Shown: positions 51,347-59,903 of the stretch, one piece after another
Layout of the letters: every line of letters begins with the position of its first letter
How positions within the stretch are numbered: position 1 is the first letter of the stretch
Assembly (NCBI RefSeq): GCF_002727125.1
Contig: NZ_NHOA01000084.1
Coordinates: forward strand, 62,001-126,000
Direction of reading: 5' to 3'
Origin: Halorubrum persicum
GTDB lineage: Archaea; Halobacteriota; Halobacteria; Halobacteriales; Haloferacaceae
Length of the DNA: 64,000 nt
Notes under the pieces: generated by a model
What the model saw: only the letters and a program-made list of their open reading frames with translations
What the model was told of the DNA's origin: nothing
Databases searched by the model: none
Translations under genes and position numbers: made by a program

Positions 51347-51416
51347 GCGCGCCCGGTCGTCGCGGCGGCGACCGCAGAGGGCGGGCTTTTTGCCCTCCCC
51401 CGCCGACGGGTCGCGT

Positions 51417-51866
51417 ATGACCGATCTCGACATCGACCTCGTCCTCGTGTCGGTGGACGGCAGCGAGGAGTCCCACGAGGCAGTCGACTACGCGATCGCC
51501 GTCGCCGCCGAGTACGGCGCGAGCGTCCACGCCCTGTACGTGCTCGACGAGGACGTGGTCCGCGCGATCGACCACGGCGTGGTGGACGAGGACGACGTGG
51601 CCGACGACACCGAGGCGTTCACCGACTCCGTGGCGCGGCGCGCGGAGGCCGCCGGCATCCCCCACAGCAACTCCATCGCCTACGGCTTCTCCACCGAAGT
51701 GAAGACGGTCCACCCCGGGAGCGTCGTGCTCGACACAGCCGAGGAACTCGAGTCGGACTTCATCGTCGTCCCGCGCGAGCCCGTCTCGGGCGACCCCGGC
51801 GAGGTGCTCGGGAAGGCGGCGGAGTACGTCCTCCTGTACGCCAGCCAGCCCGTGCTGTCCGTCTGA
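51417..51866 (+). CDS. Universal stress protein
   Basis: A 149-residue UspA-like protein: VLVSVDGSEESHEAVDYAI at the start, and a C-terminal region IVVPREPVSGDPGEVLGKAAEYVLLYASQPV. The usual G-x2-G-x9-G ATP signature is replaced, so nucleotide binding is doubtful. A CTTTTTG box about 27 nt upstream supports the leaderless ATG. Its TGA shares one base with the DUF63 ATG (TGATG), so the two are coupled. Confidence 0.85.
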   Translation: MTDLDIDLVLVSVDGSEESHEAVDYAIAVAAEYGASVHALYVLDEDVVRAIDHGVVDEDDVADDTEAFTDSVARRAEAAGIPHSNSIAYGFSTEVKTVHPGSVVLDTAEELESDFIVVPREPVSGDPGEVLGKAAEYVLLYASQPVLSV

Positions 51867-52684
51867 TGGTCGGCGGCCTCCTCTCGTTCCTCCCGGCGGG
51901 GACGACCCTGCCGCCCCTCCCGTACCTCGTCGTCGTCCTGCTCGCGACCGGCGGGGTGGTCGCCGCGCTCCGCCGACGCCGCCCGCGGGTCACCGGCCGA
52001 CGCGTGCTCGCGCTCGCTCCGTGGATGGCGCTCGGCTCCGCGGCCCACGTCCTCTACGTCCTCGACGCGCTCCCCGCCCTCGTCTTCCCCCTCGCCGGGT
52101 CGCCGACCGTCTACCTGACGGTGGGATCGCTGGCGGGCGCGGCGTGGATCGCCGCCGACGCCGCCCGTCCGGACCGGGTGGCGGAGAGCCTCGCGGTGTC
52201 GGGCGCACTCCTCCTCATCCCGGTCGTCGCGGTCGCGCTCGCGACCGACCTCTCGCCGACGGGGGCTCGCTGGTCGACGCTCGCGGTCGCGCTCAGCCTG
52301 CCGATCTCGGGCGTCGCCTGGGCCGCCCTGACGCGGCTCCGGCCCGAGACTACGATCACCGGCGGCGTCGGCGCCCTCGCGGTGTTCGGCCACGCGCTCG
52401 ACGGCGTCTCGACCGCGGTCGGGACGACCCAGCTCGGCTTCGGCGAGCGCACGCCCGTCTCGCGGATCCTGCTGGAGTTCGGCTGGATCCCCCCCATCCC
52501 GGTGCTCGGCGAAGGGTGGGTGTTCCTGCTCGTGAAGCTCGCGGTCGCGAGCGCCGTCGTCTGGCTGTTCGCGGCGTACGTCCGTGAGACCCCGGCGGAG
52601 GGATACCTACTCCTCGGGTTCGTCGCGGCGATGGGGCTCGGGCCGGGGGCTCACAACCTGCTGCTGTTCTCCGTCGCCGCCTGA
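51866..52684 (+). CDS. DUF63 integral membrane protein
   Basis: A 272-residue protein with about seven helices, fitting the archaeal DUF63 family of unknown function. Characteristic segments are GHALDGVSTAVGT, LLEFGWIPPIPVLGE and GFVAAMGLGPGAHN. It overlaps the UspA stop by one base. Family members occur widely in Euryarchaeota and are sometimes near lipid or isoprenoid genes; no such neighbour here. Confidence 0.85.
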   Translation: MVGGLLSFLPAGTTLPPLPYLVVVLLATGGVVAALRRRRPRVTGRRVLALAPWMALGSAAHVLYVLDALPALVFPLAGSPTVYLTVGSLAGAAWIAADAARPDRVAESLAVSGALLLIPVVAVALATDLSPTGARWSTLAVALSLPISGVAWAALTRLRPETTITGGVGALAVFGHALDGVSTAVGTTQLGFGERTPVSRILLEFGWIPPIPVLGEGWVFLLVKLAVASAVVWLFAAYVRETPAEGYLLLGFVAAMGLGPGAHNLLLFSVAA

Positions 52685-52716
52685 CCGCGGAGCGATACCC
52701 ACCGCTCCGGGTCAGC

Positions 52717-53199
52717 TCACCAGACGGCGATCGCGAAGACGACGGCGACGCTCCCCAGCATGACCGCCTGAACGAACGCGCTGGCGAGGACGCCGACGGC
52801 CGCGTACGCCGCCTGACGAGCGGCGGCGTCCGGATCGGCGTCGTTCCGGTAGAGGGCGGTGACGAAGACGGTGCCGGCCAACCCGACGACGAACCCGATC
52901 GGGCCCAAGGGGAGCAGGAGCGCGATCCCCACCAGCGTGCCGACGACGACGGTCCGCGTCGACGCGCCGCCGATCTTCCCGGAGACCATGCCGGACAGCA
53001 GATCCACGGCGGAGGCCAGAAGCGAGACGAACACGAGCGCCAGCAACAGGACGAGGCCCGGCTCGGCGAAGCCGGTGGTGTACGCGTACCCGACGACGGT
53101 CAGCGCCGCGAGGACGCCGCTCGGCACGAACGGGACGAACGCACTGGCCGTCCAGACGACGAGCAGGAGGATCGCCGTTTCGGCCGCGGGGAACGCCAT
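52717..53199 (-). CDS. DUF456 membrane protein
   Basis: A 160-residue protein with four to five helices and the Gly-rich loop GKIGGASTRTVVVGTLVGI plus LPLGPIGFVVGLAGTVFV, the pattern of DUF456. Unknown function. CTGTTTTG about 27 nt upstream supports the ATG at 53199. It is convergent with DUF63. Confidence 0.82.
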   Translation of the reverse strand: MAFPAAETAILLLVVWTASAFVPFVPSGVLAALTVVGYAYTTGFAEPGLVLLLALVFVSLLASAVDLLSGMVSGKIGGASTRTVVVGTLVGIALLLPLGPIGFVVGLAGTVFVTALYRNDADPDAAARQAAYAAVGVLASAFVQAVMLGSVAVVFAIAVW

Positions 53200-53352
53200 A
53201 CGACACGCAGGCCGCGCGGGGGCAAAACAGTTCACCCCGGGCGATGCCGGGACCCGTCGCCCTGGTCGGTCGCGGGTCCGGTGGTCCGGCGGCCCGACGG
53301 CTCACCGAACCGGGGTGAGCCGCGAGAAGCGAAATCGGGCCGACCGCCGGGA

Positions 53353-53934
53353 TCAGTCCTCTTCTTCGACGACTTCCGGGTCCTCGATGGCCGACTGGAG
53401 GGAGTCGAGCCCGTTGACCCACTCGGAGACGAGCCCGTACTCCAGATCCTCGACGAGCTCGATGTCGAGGGGCTCGCCGTCGATGATTCGGGTGCCGGCC
53501 TGCACGACGTAGCCGAGCGCGGCGTCGAGGTCGTCCTCGGCCTCGGCGTCGGCGGCCGCGCGCACGAACTCGCTCACGTCGCCCTCGACGACGCCGCCGA
53601 CGACGTACTCCTCGGCCGCGTAGAAGACGGGGACGAGCGAGGTCTGGACGCCGTCGATCAGCATGACCTTGTCCTCGTCGTCGAACTCCACGTCGGCGAG
53701 CACGATGTCGCGGACGGTGTGGATCTCCTCGACCGCGCGGTTCTCGTCGATGCGCCCGTCGTCGAGCGCCGCGAGCACCTTCACGATCGCGATCGCGGCG
53801 TCGTCTTGGAGGTTCAAGAGGAGGCGCGCGGAGTCCTCGTTTTCGGGGTCTAAATCCTCTTCTTCGAGCCTGTCGAGCCAGTTCTGCCACCGTTCGTCGG
53901 TATAGAACGTTTCGACGGCGTCGTCGTCGGTCAT
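53353..53934 (-). CDS. DUF2150 family protein
   Basis: A 193-residue highly acidic, mostly helical cytosolic protein (FYTDERWQNWLDRLEEEDLD start). I assign it to DUF2150, a haloarchaeal and methanogen family of unknown function. GCATTTGAG about 27 nt upstream fits a leaderless start at 53934. There is no operon partner. Confidence 0.85.
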   Translation of the reverse strand: MTDDDAVETFYTDERWQNWLDRLEEEDLDPENEDSARLLLNLQDDAAIAIVKVLAALDDGRIDENRAVEEIHTVRDIVLADVEFDDEDKVMLIDGVQTSLVPVFYAAEEYVVGGVVEGDVSEFVRAAADAEAEDDLDAALGYVVQAGTRIIDGEPLDIELVEDLEYGLVSEWVNGLDSLQSAIEDPEVVEEED

Positions 53935-54137
53935 GTGCTGTACGTCGCCCGGACTACTCAAATGCCTTTCCTATCGATCGCCCCGAGAGAGGGCGTCTCA
54001 CCCGCTCGACGCCGGGATTCAGGTGCCGTGCTCCAGTCCTGCGTTCGGGTCGGGCCCCGGCCCCGATCGGACGGTCGGGGGGTCGGGCGGTCGCTGCCTG
54101 AGGAGGCTCGCCGCGGAACGGACCCGTCGCGCTCCAC

Positions 54138-55259
54138 TCAGACCATCGGGTCGTCGCCGACATCGGGGTTCTCGCGGGCGAACGCCACGAGTCGGTCGAC
54201 GTACGACTCGAACGGGGGGACTGAGACGCCGGTCCCGGCCAGCGCGTCCCGCGCGTTCGGGCAGCGATAGCGCGTCGGATGGTCGAAGTAATCTATCGTC
54301 GCCGGCTCCACGTCGACGCCCGCGGCCGAGAGCAGGCGGGCGGCCGCCTCCGCAACCCGCTTCGGCGTCGGGACGGTCACCGTCCGGCGGCCCGCGGCGT
54401 CGCTCAGCGCCGCGACGAACGCCGGGACCGTCAGGGGCGCGGGGTCGCAGAGCTGGTACGTCTCGCCGACGGCGTCCGCCCGCCCGCTCAGCTCCGCGAT
54501 CGCGTCGACCACGTAGTCGCGCGGTACGACGTTCAGTTCGGTCTCGTCCGCGCCCGGGACCGAGAAGGCGAACGCCAGCCGTTCGGGCTGGGCCGTGAGC
54601 AGCCGGAGGAGGTTGTACGGCCCGTCGAGCTTGTCGGTCTCGCCGGTCCGGCTGTCGCCGACGGTGATCGCCGGGCGGTAGACGGTCGCCGGGAGCCCGT
54701 CGGCCATGCGCTCCCGCACCGCGACCTCCGCGCGGTGCTTCGACGCCTCGTAGTGGTTGTTGAACGACTGCCCCTCGCGGAGGTGACGAGCGGTGAAGAC
54801 GCCGTCGTACCGGCCGCTGACGTAACACGTGCTCACGTAGTGGAGGCGGTCGACCGCCAGCCGGTCGCACGCGTCGAGGACGTGTTGGGTCCCGCGGACG
54901 TTCACCGCCTCCGCGAGGTCGGCGTCGACGCCGAGGTCGTACACCGCCGCGAGGTGGTACACCTCGCCGACCTCCGCCAGCAGGGCCGGGTCGTCGAGCG
55001 CCCGCCCGAGCCCGAGGTCCGGTTCCGTGATGTCGCCCTCGTAGAGGTGGACCGCCGCTTCGCCCGGAGCGTCGCTCTCGACCGCCGCGACGATCTCCCG
55101 CGCACGCCTCTCGGCCAGGTCGCGGTACTGCGGCTGGATCAGGCACGCTACCGGCCCGTCGCCGCGGGCGAGGACCCGCCGGAGGAGCGCCGAGCCGAGG
55201 AAGCCGGGGAACCCCGTGAACAGGACCTCCGGCGGCGGGGCGGCGGGGGGATCGCTCAC
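54138..55259 (-). CDS. NAD-dependent epimerase/reductase-like (extended SDR) protein
   Basis: A 373-residue protein with TGFPGFLGS as nucleotide-binding loop (residues 15-23), HLAAVYDLG, and catalytic-type Tyr-Glu-Ala-Ser-Lys (YEASK) after FNNHY. The layout resembles fatty acyl/thioester reductase-like and male-sterility-type extended SDRs (GFPGFLG, VDRLHYVSTCYVSG, YRPAITVGDS). The GTG start at 55259 overlaps the TatD-like stop (GTGA). The substrate is not clear. Confidence 0.85.
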   Translation of the reverse strand: MSDPPAAPPPEVLFTGFPGFLGSALLRRVLARGDGPVACLIQPQYRDLAERRAREIVAAVESDAPGEAAVHLYEGDITEPDLGLGRALDDPALLAEVGEVYHLAAVYDLGVDADLAEAVNVRGTQHVLDACDRLAVDRLHYVSTCYVSGRYDGVFTARHLREGQSFNNHYEASKHRAEVAVRERMADGLPATVYRPAITVGDSRTGETDKLDGPYNLLRLLTAQPERLAFAFSVPGADETELNVVPRDYVVDAIAELSGRADAVGETYQLCDPAPLTVPAFVAALSDAAGRRTVTVPTPKRVAEAAARLLSAAGVDVEPATIDYFDHPTRYRCPNARDALAGTGVSVPPFESYVDRLVAFARENPDVGDDPMV

Positions 55260-56116
55260 GGTGTCGGCTCCTCCAGCGTTCCCTCGGTGTCGATCCCGTA
55301 CACCGCCTCGGGCGTCTCGACGTGGGCGGTGCGGACCGCGTCGTCGTACCCCTGCTCCAGCAGCCAGCGGACGCGGCGCGGGACCGTCTTCGGGCCGAGC
55401 ACCATCCCCGGCTTCTCGGGGTCGTCGACGAAGTCCGTCTCCATCAGGAACGGTTCGCCCGCCTCCGCCGCGCGCCGCAGGCGGTCCTTCTCGCTCATCA
55501 CGCTCGGAGTCGGTCCCGCGAGCCGCCCCTCGGCGTAGTGTTTCACGACGTTGGTCGGATCGAGTCCGGACTCCTCGGCGACGGCGGCCAGATCGGTGAG
55601 GTCCTCGCTGGCCTCGGTGTGGAGCTGGACGGCGCAGTCGAGCGCGGCGCCCAGCTCGAACGCGCGCCGCGTCACGGCGTTCGAGGCGTCCCAGACCGCG
55701 TCGCTCACGTCGTAGTGCGGGCGTCCCGACTTCAGCGCGAGCGCGTCGCCGTCGGCGACGAACTCGCCCGCGACCTCGATCCCGCCCTGCATCAGGTCGC
55801 CGGCGTCCTCGGGCGAGAACCCCCGCTCGTCGACGAGCCGACTGATAAGGCCGGGGTGGACGCCGAGGACGGGCCACGCGCGTCCCGGAAGGGCGTCGTT
55901 CGCGGCCGCGACGGCGTCGAGCGTCTCCTCGAAGACGGCTCGGAAGTCGCCCGGCTCGTCCGGCTCGACGCCGAGGTGCCACGACGGCTTGTTCACCACG
56001 AGCAGGTGGGTGCCGCCGAGCCGGACGAAGTCCTCGACGGCGTCGATCCCGCGCCCGTGACGCGGGTCGAGGTGGAGGTGGTTGTCGAGCACCGGCGTGT
56101 CGAGGTCGTCGGTCAT
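55256..56116 (-). CDS. TatD-family metal-dependent hydrolase
   Basis: A 286-residue TIM-barrel hydrolase of the TatD/amidohydrolase type. The N-terminal metal motif is DNHLHLD (residues 11-17), later ligands are in LGVHPGL, HTEASED, KHYAEG and the C-terminal ETDFVDDP (Asp). Family members are DNases or deglycosylases. TTTATAAG about 27 nt upstream supports the ATG at 56116. Tight coupling to the SDR suggests a shared pathway, which I cannot name. Confidence 0.88.
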   Translation of the reverse strand: MTDDLDTPVLDNHLHLDPRHGRGIDAVEDFVRLGGTHLLVVNKPSWHLGVEPDEPGDFRAVFEETLDAVAAANDALPGRAWPVLGVHPGLISRLVDERGFSPEDAGDLMQGGIEVAGEFVADGDALALKSGRPHYDVSDAVWDASNAVTRRAFELGAALDCAVQLHTEASEDLTDLAAVAEESGLDPTNVVKHYAEGRLAGPTPSVMSEKDRLRRAAEAGEPFLMETDFVDDPEKPGMVLGPKTVPRRVRWLLEQGYDDAVRTAHVETPEAVYGIDTEGTLEEPTP

Positions 56117-56341
56117 GGACGGAGAAGGGGCCGGACGACGCTTATAAACAACGACCGCGGGTGTCGCGACGCGGTTCGCGAGCCGACGGGTTCGCGCGGA
56201 ACGCAGCAAGCCCGGCGCGAGGACGGGAGGGTGGACAGCACCGAGCGTCGGTCCGCGTTGCCGCACCGCCGCGCCGAATGCGGTCACCGCCTGGTCTGGG
56301 AGATAGACACATTTTTCATGAACGATCGCGGATACCTCGCT

Positions 56342-56665
56342 ATGGCAGTCCGTAGCAACCGAGAGGAAAGCGGGGGCGCTGCCACGTTGCCTGCCGTGGT
56401 CCCGTTCGACCTGGCTCACCTGACCCGACAGAGTTGGGAGCTGGGCAAATCCACCGTGCAAGGCGATCGGGCGACCACTCTCGGGACGTGGACACACCAG
56501 AACAGCGCGTGGCGGCTGTCGGTTCACCAGGTGACGACCGCGACCGTCATCATCTGTCTCCGGACGCCCGTCGGCCGGGAGCGATTTTACGGGGCGATGC
56601 GCTCGGAGTTCGACGCCGCGACGGAACACCTCGAAGCGAGTCCGTCTTGGCGGCGAGTTCGGTGA
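56342..56665 (+). CDS. Small protein of unknown function, 107 residues
   Basis: A Ser/Thr/Arg-rich protein (VVPFDLAHLTRQSWELGKS, TTLGTWTHQNSAWRLSVHQV) with helical then beta pattern and ending in an Arg-rich tail. ATTTTTC about 27 nt upstream favours ATG 56342. An in-frame ATG at 56318 would add eight residues. No family recognised. Codon use is less skewed than its neighbours. Confidence 0.6.
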   Translation: MAVRSNREESGGAATLPAVVPFDLAHLTRQSWELGKSTVQGDRATTLGTWTHQNSAWRLSVHQVTTATVIICLRTPVGRERFYGAMRSEFDAATEHLEASPSWRRVR

Positions 56666-56785
56666 GCTGGCGACCTGTTCCCGCCACCGGTCGTCTCTTA
56701 TAAACCGCAAGTCCGCGTTCCGTCCCGTGATCGAAGAGAGAACCCTCTTCGATGGCGAGACGGTCGCTCGTTGCGGACCCGCCGG

Positions 56786-57178
56786 CTACGCCGTTTCAGC
56801 GTCGCCGTCGCGACCGGTGACCTTCCGGATACACGAGGAGCCGAAGGGGCCGAGCTCGCCGGCGTCCAGTTTCACGAAGTGGCCGGTCGAGATCGTCGTC
56901 CCGCAGCGGCGACAGTCGAACTCGCCTTCGCGCTGGACCACTTGGCTCTCGTAGTTCACGTACGTGCCGCCGCGCTGGACGCGGAGCCGGGCGTTCTCGC
57001 GCTCGATGACGCCGCGCTTCTCGGCGGCGTCGAGGATCTCGCGGGTGAGCGACGGGCTCGTCGTCACCGTCTCGATCCGGTCGATCGCGGCCGGCAGCGC
57101 CAGCTCCTCGTGTTCGAGGTGGGCCAACAGCTCGACGCCGAGCTCCAGCTTCTCCTCGCGCGAGGCCGACTCGTTCAC
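56786..57178 (-). CDS. DUF5830-type protein with C-terminal zinc-ribbon-like cysteines
   Basis: A 130-residue protein: a helical winged-helix-like N-terminal half (ELALPAAIDRIETVTTSPSLTREILDAAEKRGVIERE, in outline) and a C-terminal half with FDCRRCGTTIS and a lone SSCIRKV cysteine. The N-terminal half matches what I recall as DUF5830; the cysteine half may bind metal. The GTG start at 57178 is set by CTTAAGG about 27 nt upstream. It is divergent from pus10. Possibly a transcription or translation regulator. Confidence 0.7.
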   Translation of the reverse strand: MNESASREEKLELGVELLAHLEHEELALPAAIDRIETVTTSPSLTREILDAAEKRGVIERENARLRVQRGGTYVNYESQVVQREGEFDCRRCGTTISTGHFVKLDAGELGPFGSSCIRKVTGRDGDAETA

Positions 57179-57302
57179 GCCCGCCGAAACGATGCGAACC
57201 GCCTTAAGTCGGGCGGGAGGCGGTCGGGGGGACGCCCGCGGCCCTGCCGTCGACAGCCTGCGATGTAGTAAGACAGTTACCACGGGGGACGCTGGGGACG
57301 GT

Positions 57303-58586
57303 ATGGACGTACTCGAGGTCGCGGCGCGGGCCACCGGAACGGGACCGGTGTGCGACGCGTGTCTCGGCCGCCTCGTCGCCGACCGGAGCTTCGGGCTGTC
57401 GAACGCCGAGCGGGGGTCGGCGCTGCGCACCGCGCTCGCGCTCCGCGACGACGAGGACCACGAGCCGGTCGACACCGCGGACTGCTGGGTGTGTGAGGGG
57501 CGCTGTACCGAGTTCGACGAGTGGGCCGAGCGCGCCGCCGAGGCGGTCGAGGGCGTCGAGTTCGCCACCTACAACGTCGGCACCCGCCCCCCGCCGCTGA
57601 TCGAGGAGAACGAGGCGCTCCTCCGCGAGGAGGCCGGGCTCGACGACGACGCCGGGGAGCCGTTCAAATCGGAGTTCAACCGCGAGGTCGGCAAGCGGGT
57701 CGGTCGGCTCACGGACGCCGAAGTCTCCTTCGACCGCCCGGACGTGCAGTTCACGATCGACCTGGCCGAGGACGCGATCGACGCCAAGGTGAACTCCACG
57801 TTCGTGTACGGGCGCTACCGGAAGCTCGAACGCGACATCCCCCAGACGGAGTGGCCCTGCCGGGAGTGTAAGGGCTCGGGACGGCAGGGCGCCGACCCCT
57901 GCGACCACTGCGGCGGCTCCGGCTACCTCTACGACGACAGCGTCGAGGAGTACACCGCGCCGATCGTCGAGGACGTGATGGACGGGACCGAGGCGACGTT
58001 CCACGGCGCGGGCCGCGAGGACGTGGACGCCCTGATGCTCGGCACCGGGCGCCCGTTCGTGATCGAGGTCGAGGAGCCCAGGCGCCGCCGGGTCGACGTG
58101 GAGCGCCTGCAGGCCGACATCAACGCCTTCGCCGACGGCGCCGTGGAGGTCGAGGGGCTCCGGCTCGCGACGTACGACATGGTCGAGCGCGTGAAGGAGC
58201 ACGACGCCGCGAAGCGCTACCGCGCGCAGGTGGCGTTCGACGCCGACGTCGAGGCCGACGCGCTCGCCGCCGCGGTCGGGGAGCTGGAGGGGACGACCGT
58301 CGAGCAGTACACCCCGAACCGGGTGGACCATCGCCGGGCGAGCATGACGCGCGAGCGCGACGTGTACGAGGCGACCGCCGAGCTCGGCGACGCCCGACAC
58401 GCGACCGTCGAGATCCACGGCGAGGGCGGACTCTACATCAAGGAGCTGATCTCCGGCGACGAGGGCCGGACGGAGCCGAGCCTCGCCGGCCTGCTCGGCG
58501 TCGGCGCCGAAGTCACCGCGCTCGACGTGGTGGCCGTCGAGGGCGAAGCCGAGCCGTTCGAGCGCGAGGAGTTTTTCCGCGACTGA
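57303..58586 (+). CDS. pus10: tRNA pseudouridine(54/55) synthase Pus10
   Basis: A 427-residue enzyme that makes pseudouridine at positions 54 and 55 of the T loop of archaeal tRNAs. An N-terminal Cys4 zinc module (CDACLG near residue 18, CWVCEGRC near 63) precedes the THUMP-like region. The catalytic part carries the FHGAGREDVDALMLGTGRPF motif (catalytic Asp) and a DnaJ-like Cys cluster (CRECKGSG ... CDHCGGSG), which belongs to the family. CAGTTACC about 27 nt upstream is the likely TATA. The stop precedes a UspA gene by about 54 bp. Confidence 0.94.
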   Translation: MDVLEVAARATGTGPVCDACLGRLVADRSFGLSNAERGSALRTALALRDDEDHEPVDTADCWVCEGRCTEFDEWAERAAEAVEGVEFATYNVGTRPPPLIEENEALLREEAGLDDDAGEPFKSEFNREVGKRVGRLTDAEVSFDRPDVQFTIDLAEDAIDAKVNSTFVYGRYRKLERDIPQTEWPCRECKGSGRQGADPCDHCGGSGYLYDDSVEEYTAPIVEDVMDGTEATFHGAGREDVDALMLGTGRPFVIEVEEPRRRRVDVERLQADINAFADGAVEVEGLRLATYDMVERVKEHDAAKRYRAQVAFDADVEADALAAAVGELEGTTVEQYTPNRVDHRRASMTRERDVYEATAELGDARHATVEIHGEGGLYIKELISGDEGRTEPSLAGLLGVGAEVTALDVVAVEGEAEPFEREEFFRD

Positions 58587-58615
58587 CACGTCGGCTGCGG
58601 GACCAACGGGATTTA

Positions 58616-58631
58616 TCAGACGCACGTCTGA
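58616..58631. promoter_or_regulatory. 16-bp palindromic operator-like site in the UspA promoter
   Basis: TCAGACGCACGTCTGA is a perfect 7-2-7 inverted repeat beginning at the end of the TATA box GATTTATC (about 58609-58617) and ending 9 bp before the ATG at 58641. A protein bound here would block transcription initiation, so a repressor operator is the simplest reading. Confidence 0.6.
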
Positions 58632-58640
58632 CGATAGGGC

Positions 58641-59339
58641 ATGAACGGGAGCGACGCCGACGGTGGGGGCGGCGGAGCGACTGGGTCGCAGATGGACGGA
58701 GACACCGGCTCAGGGAGATTGAACGCCGAGACCGCTGACACCGACGCCACGGTCGGCGATCCGATCGTCGAGTCGACCGTGGCGGAGGCGGCCGCGTCGG
58801 CGCCCGCCGCGGCCGACACGACGCTCGAAGGCCTCGACCGCGCGTCGCGTCCGGACCGCGTTTCGTCGGTCCTCGTCGCCGTCGGTCACGGTCCGCACTC
58901 GGGGGCGACCGTCGACGTGGCGCGGGCGCTCGCGGACGCGACCGACGCGTGGCTCGAGCTGTTTCACGTCGTCCCCACCGACGCTGCGCTCGCGGACGCT
59001 CAAACGGGTGCCGACGGGGGCGCAGGCGCCGACGCCCGGGAGGCGGGAGGCGGCGAGCGCGACGACTACGCCGCGACCGGGGAACGAGTCCTCGACGCCG
59101 CCCGCGACCGACTCGGGGAGTTCGACCGGGTCGACCGCTGGCTGGTCGAGGACCGGTCGGCCGCGGGCGCGATCGTCGAGCAGTCGCCGTACTACGACCT
59201 CGTGGTCGTCGGGGCTCCCACGACCGGGACGGTCGGGCGCTTCGTGTTCGGCTCCACGACCGACACCGTCGTCGACGACGCCGCGGTCCCCGTGGTCGTC
59301 GTCGAGGCGGACGGGGACGCCGCGCTCGACGGCGCGTAG
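58641..59339 (+). CDS. UspA protein with a long N-terminal extension
   Basis: A 232-residue protein. Residues 1-75 are Asp/Gly/Thr/Ala-rich low complexity, and the UspA domain begins near residue 77 (VSSVLVAVGHGPHSGA). A Gly/Ala/Asp-rich insert follows at about 125-145. The C-terminal GAPTTGTVGR then GSTTDTVV retains the nucleotide-binding signature. It has a TATA box and a palindrome in its promoter. Fifth UspA in this window. Confidence 0.85.
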   Translation: MNGSDADGGGGGATGSQMDGDTGSGRLNAETADTDATVGDPIVESTVAEAAASAPAAADTTLEGLDRASRPDRVSSVLVAVGHGPHSGATVDVARALADATDAWLELFHVVPTDAALADAQTGADGGAGADAREAGGGERDDYAATGERVLDAARDRLGEFDRVDRWLVEDRSAAGAIVEQSPYYDLVVVGAPTTGTVGRFVFGSTTDTVVDDAAVPVVVVEADGDAALDGA

Positions 59340-59418
59340 AGCGGTTCCCGTCGCGACCCTTTCCGGGCGAGATGGCCGAGATACAAGCATAAAGTAGCTA
59401 TGCCACGCACCCCCCGGT

Positions 59419-59892
59419 ATGGCCGACGAAGCGATCGACGACGTGGATAGGGCGATCCTGTACGCGTTACAGGAGGACGCTCGGAACATGTCGTCCGGAG
59501 ACATCGCGGAGCGAACCGGCACGTCCGACAGCACCGTCCGGAAGCGCATCCAGCGCCTCGAGTCCGACGGGATCATCAAGGGGTACAGCGCCGAGGTGGA
59601 CTTCCAGGGGTCGGGGTATCCGCTCCGGATGCTGCTCTACTGCACCGCATCGATACCCGAGCGCGGCGACCGCATCCCGGAGATCCTGGCGATCGACGGC
59701 GTCGTCTCGGTCCAGGAGCTGGTCACCGGCGAACAGAACCTCCTCGTGACGGTGGTCGGCGAATCGGACGACGACATCACGCCCGTCGCGCAGGAGCTCC
59801 TCGACATGGGGCTCACGGTCGCCGACGAGGTGCTCGTTCGGAGCCACGAGACGACGCCGTTCGGCAGGTTCGACGCCGAGACCGATTCGTAG
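59419..59892 (+). CDS. Lrp/AsnC-family transcriptional regulator
   Basis: A 157-residue regulator with an N-terminal HTH (IDDVDRAILYALQEDAR, SDSTVRKRIQRLESDGIIKGY) and a C-terminal RAM/AsnC ligand-binding domain (about 65-150). Haloarchaeal members control nitrogen, amino acid and oxidative responses and often autoregulate. GCATAAAGTA about 27 nt upstream makes a leaderless start likely. It is 12 bp from the convergent amidohydrolase gene. The target is unknown. Confidence 0.92.
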   Translation: MADEAIDDVDRAILYALQEDARNMSSGDIAERTGTSDSTVRKRIQRLESDGIIKGYSAEVDFQGSGYPLRMLLYCTASIPERGDRIPEILAIDGVVSVQELVTGEQNLLVTVVGESDDDITPVAQELLDMGLTVADEVLVRSHETTPFGRFDAETDS

Positions 59893-59903
59893 CCGGGGGC
59901 CCG

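Noticed and set aside
51382-51396. Intrinsic terminator GGGC-TTTTT-GCCC
   Set aside because: The stem is only four pairs and the T run is in the loop. Its centre is 27 nt before the UspA ATG, which fits a TATA-type promoter element instead.
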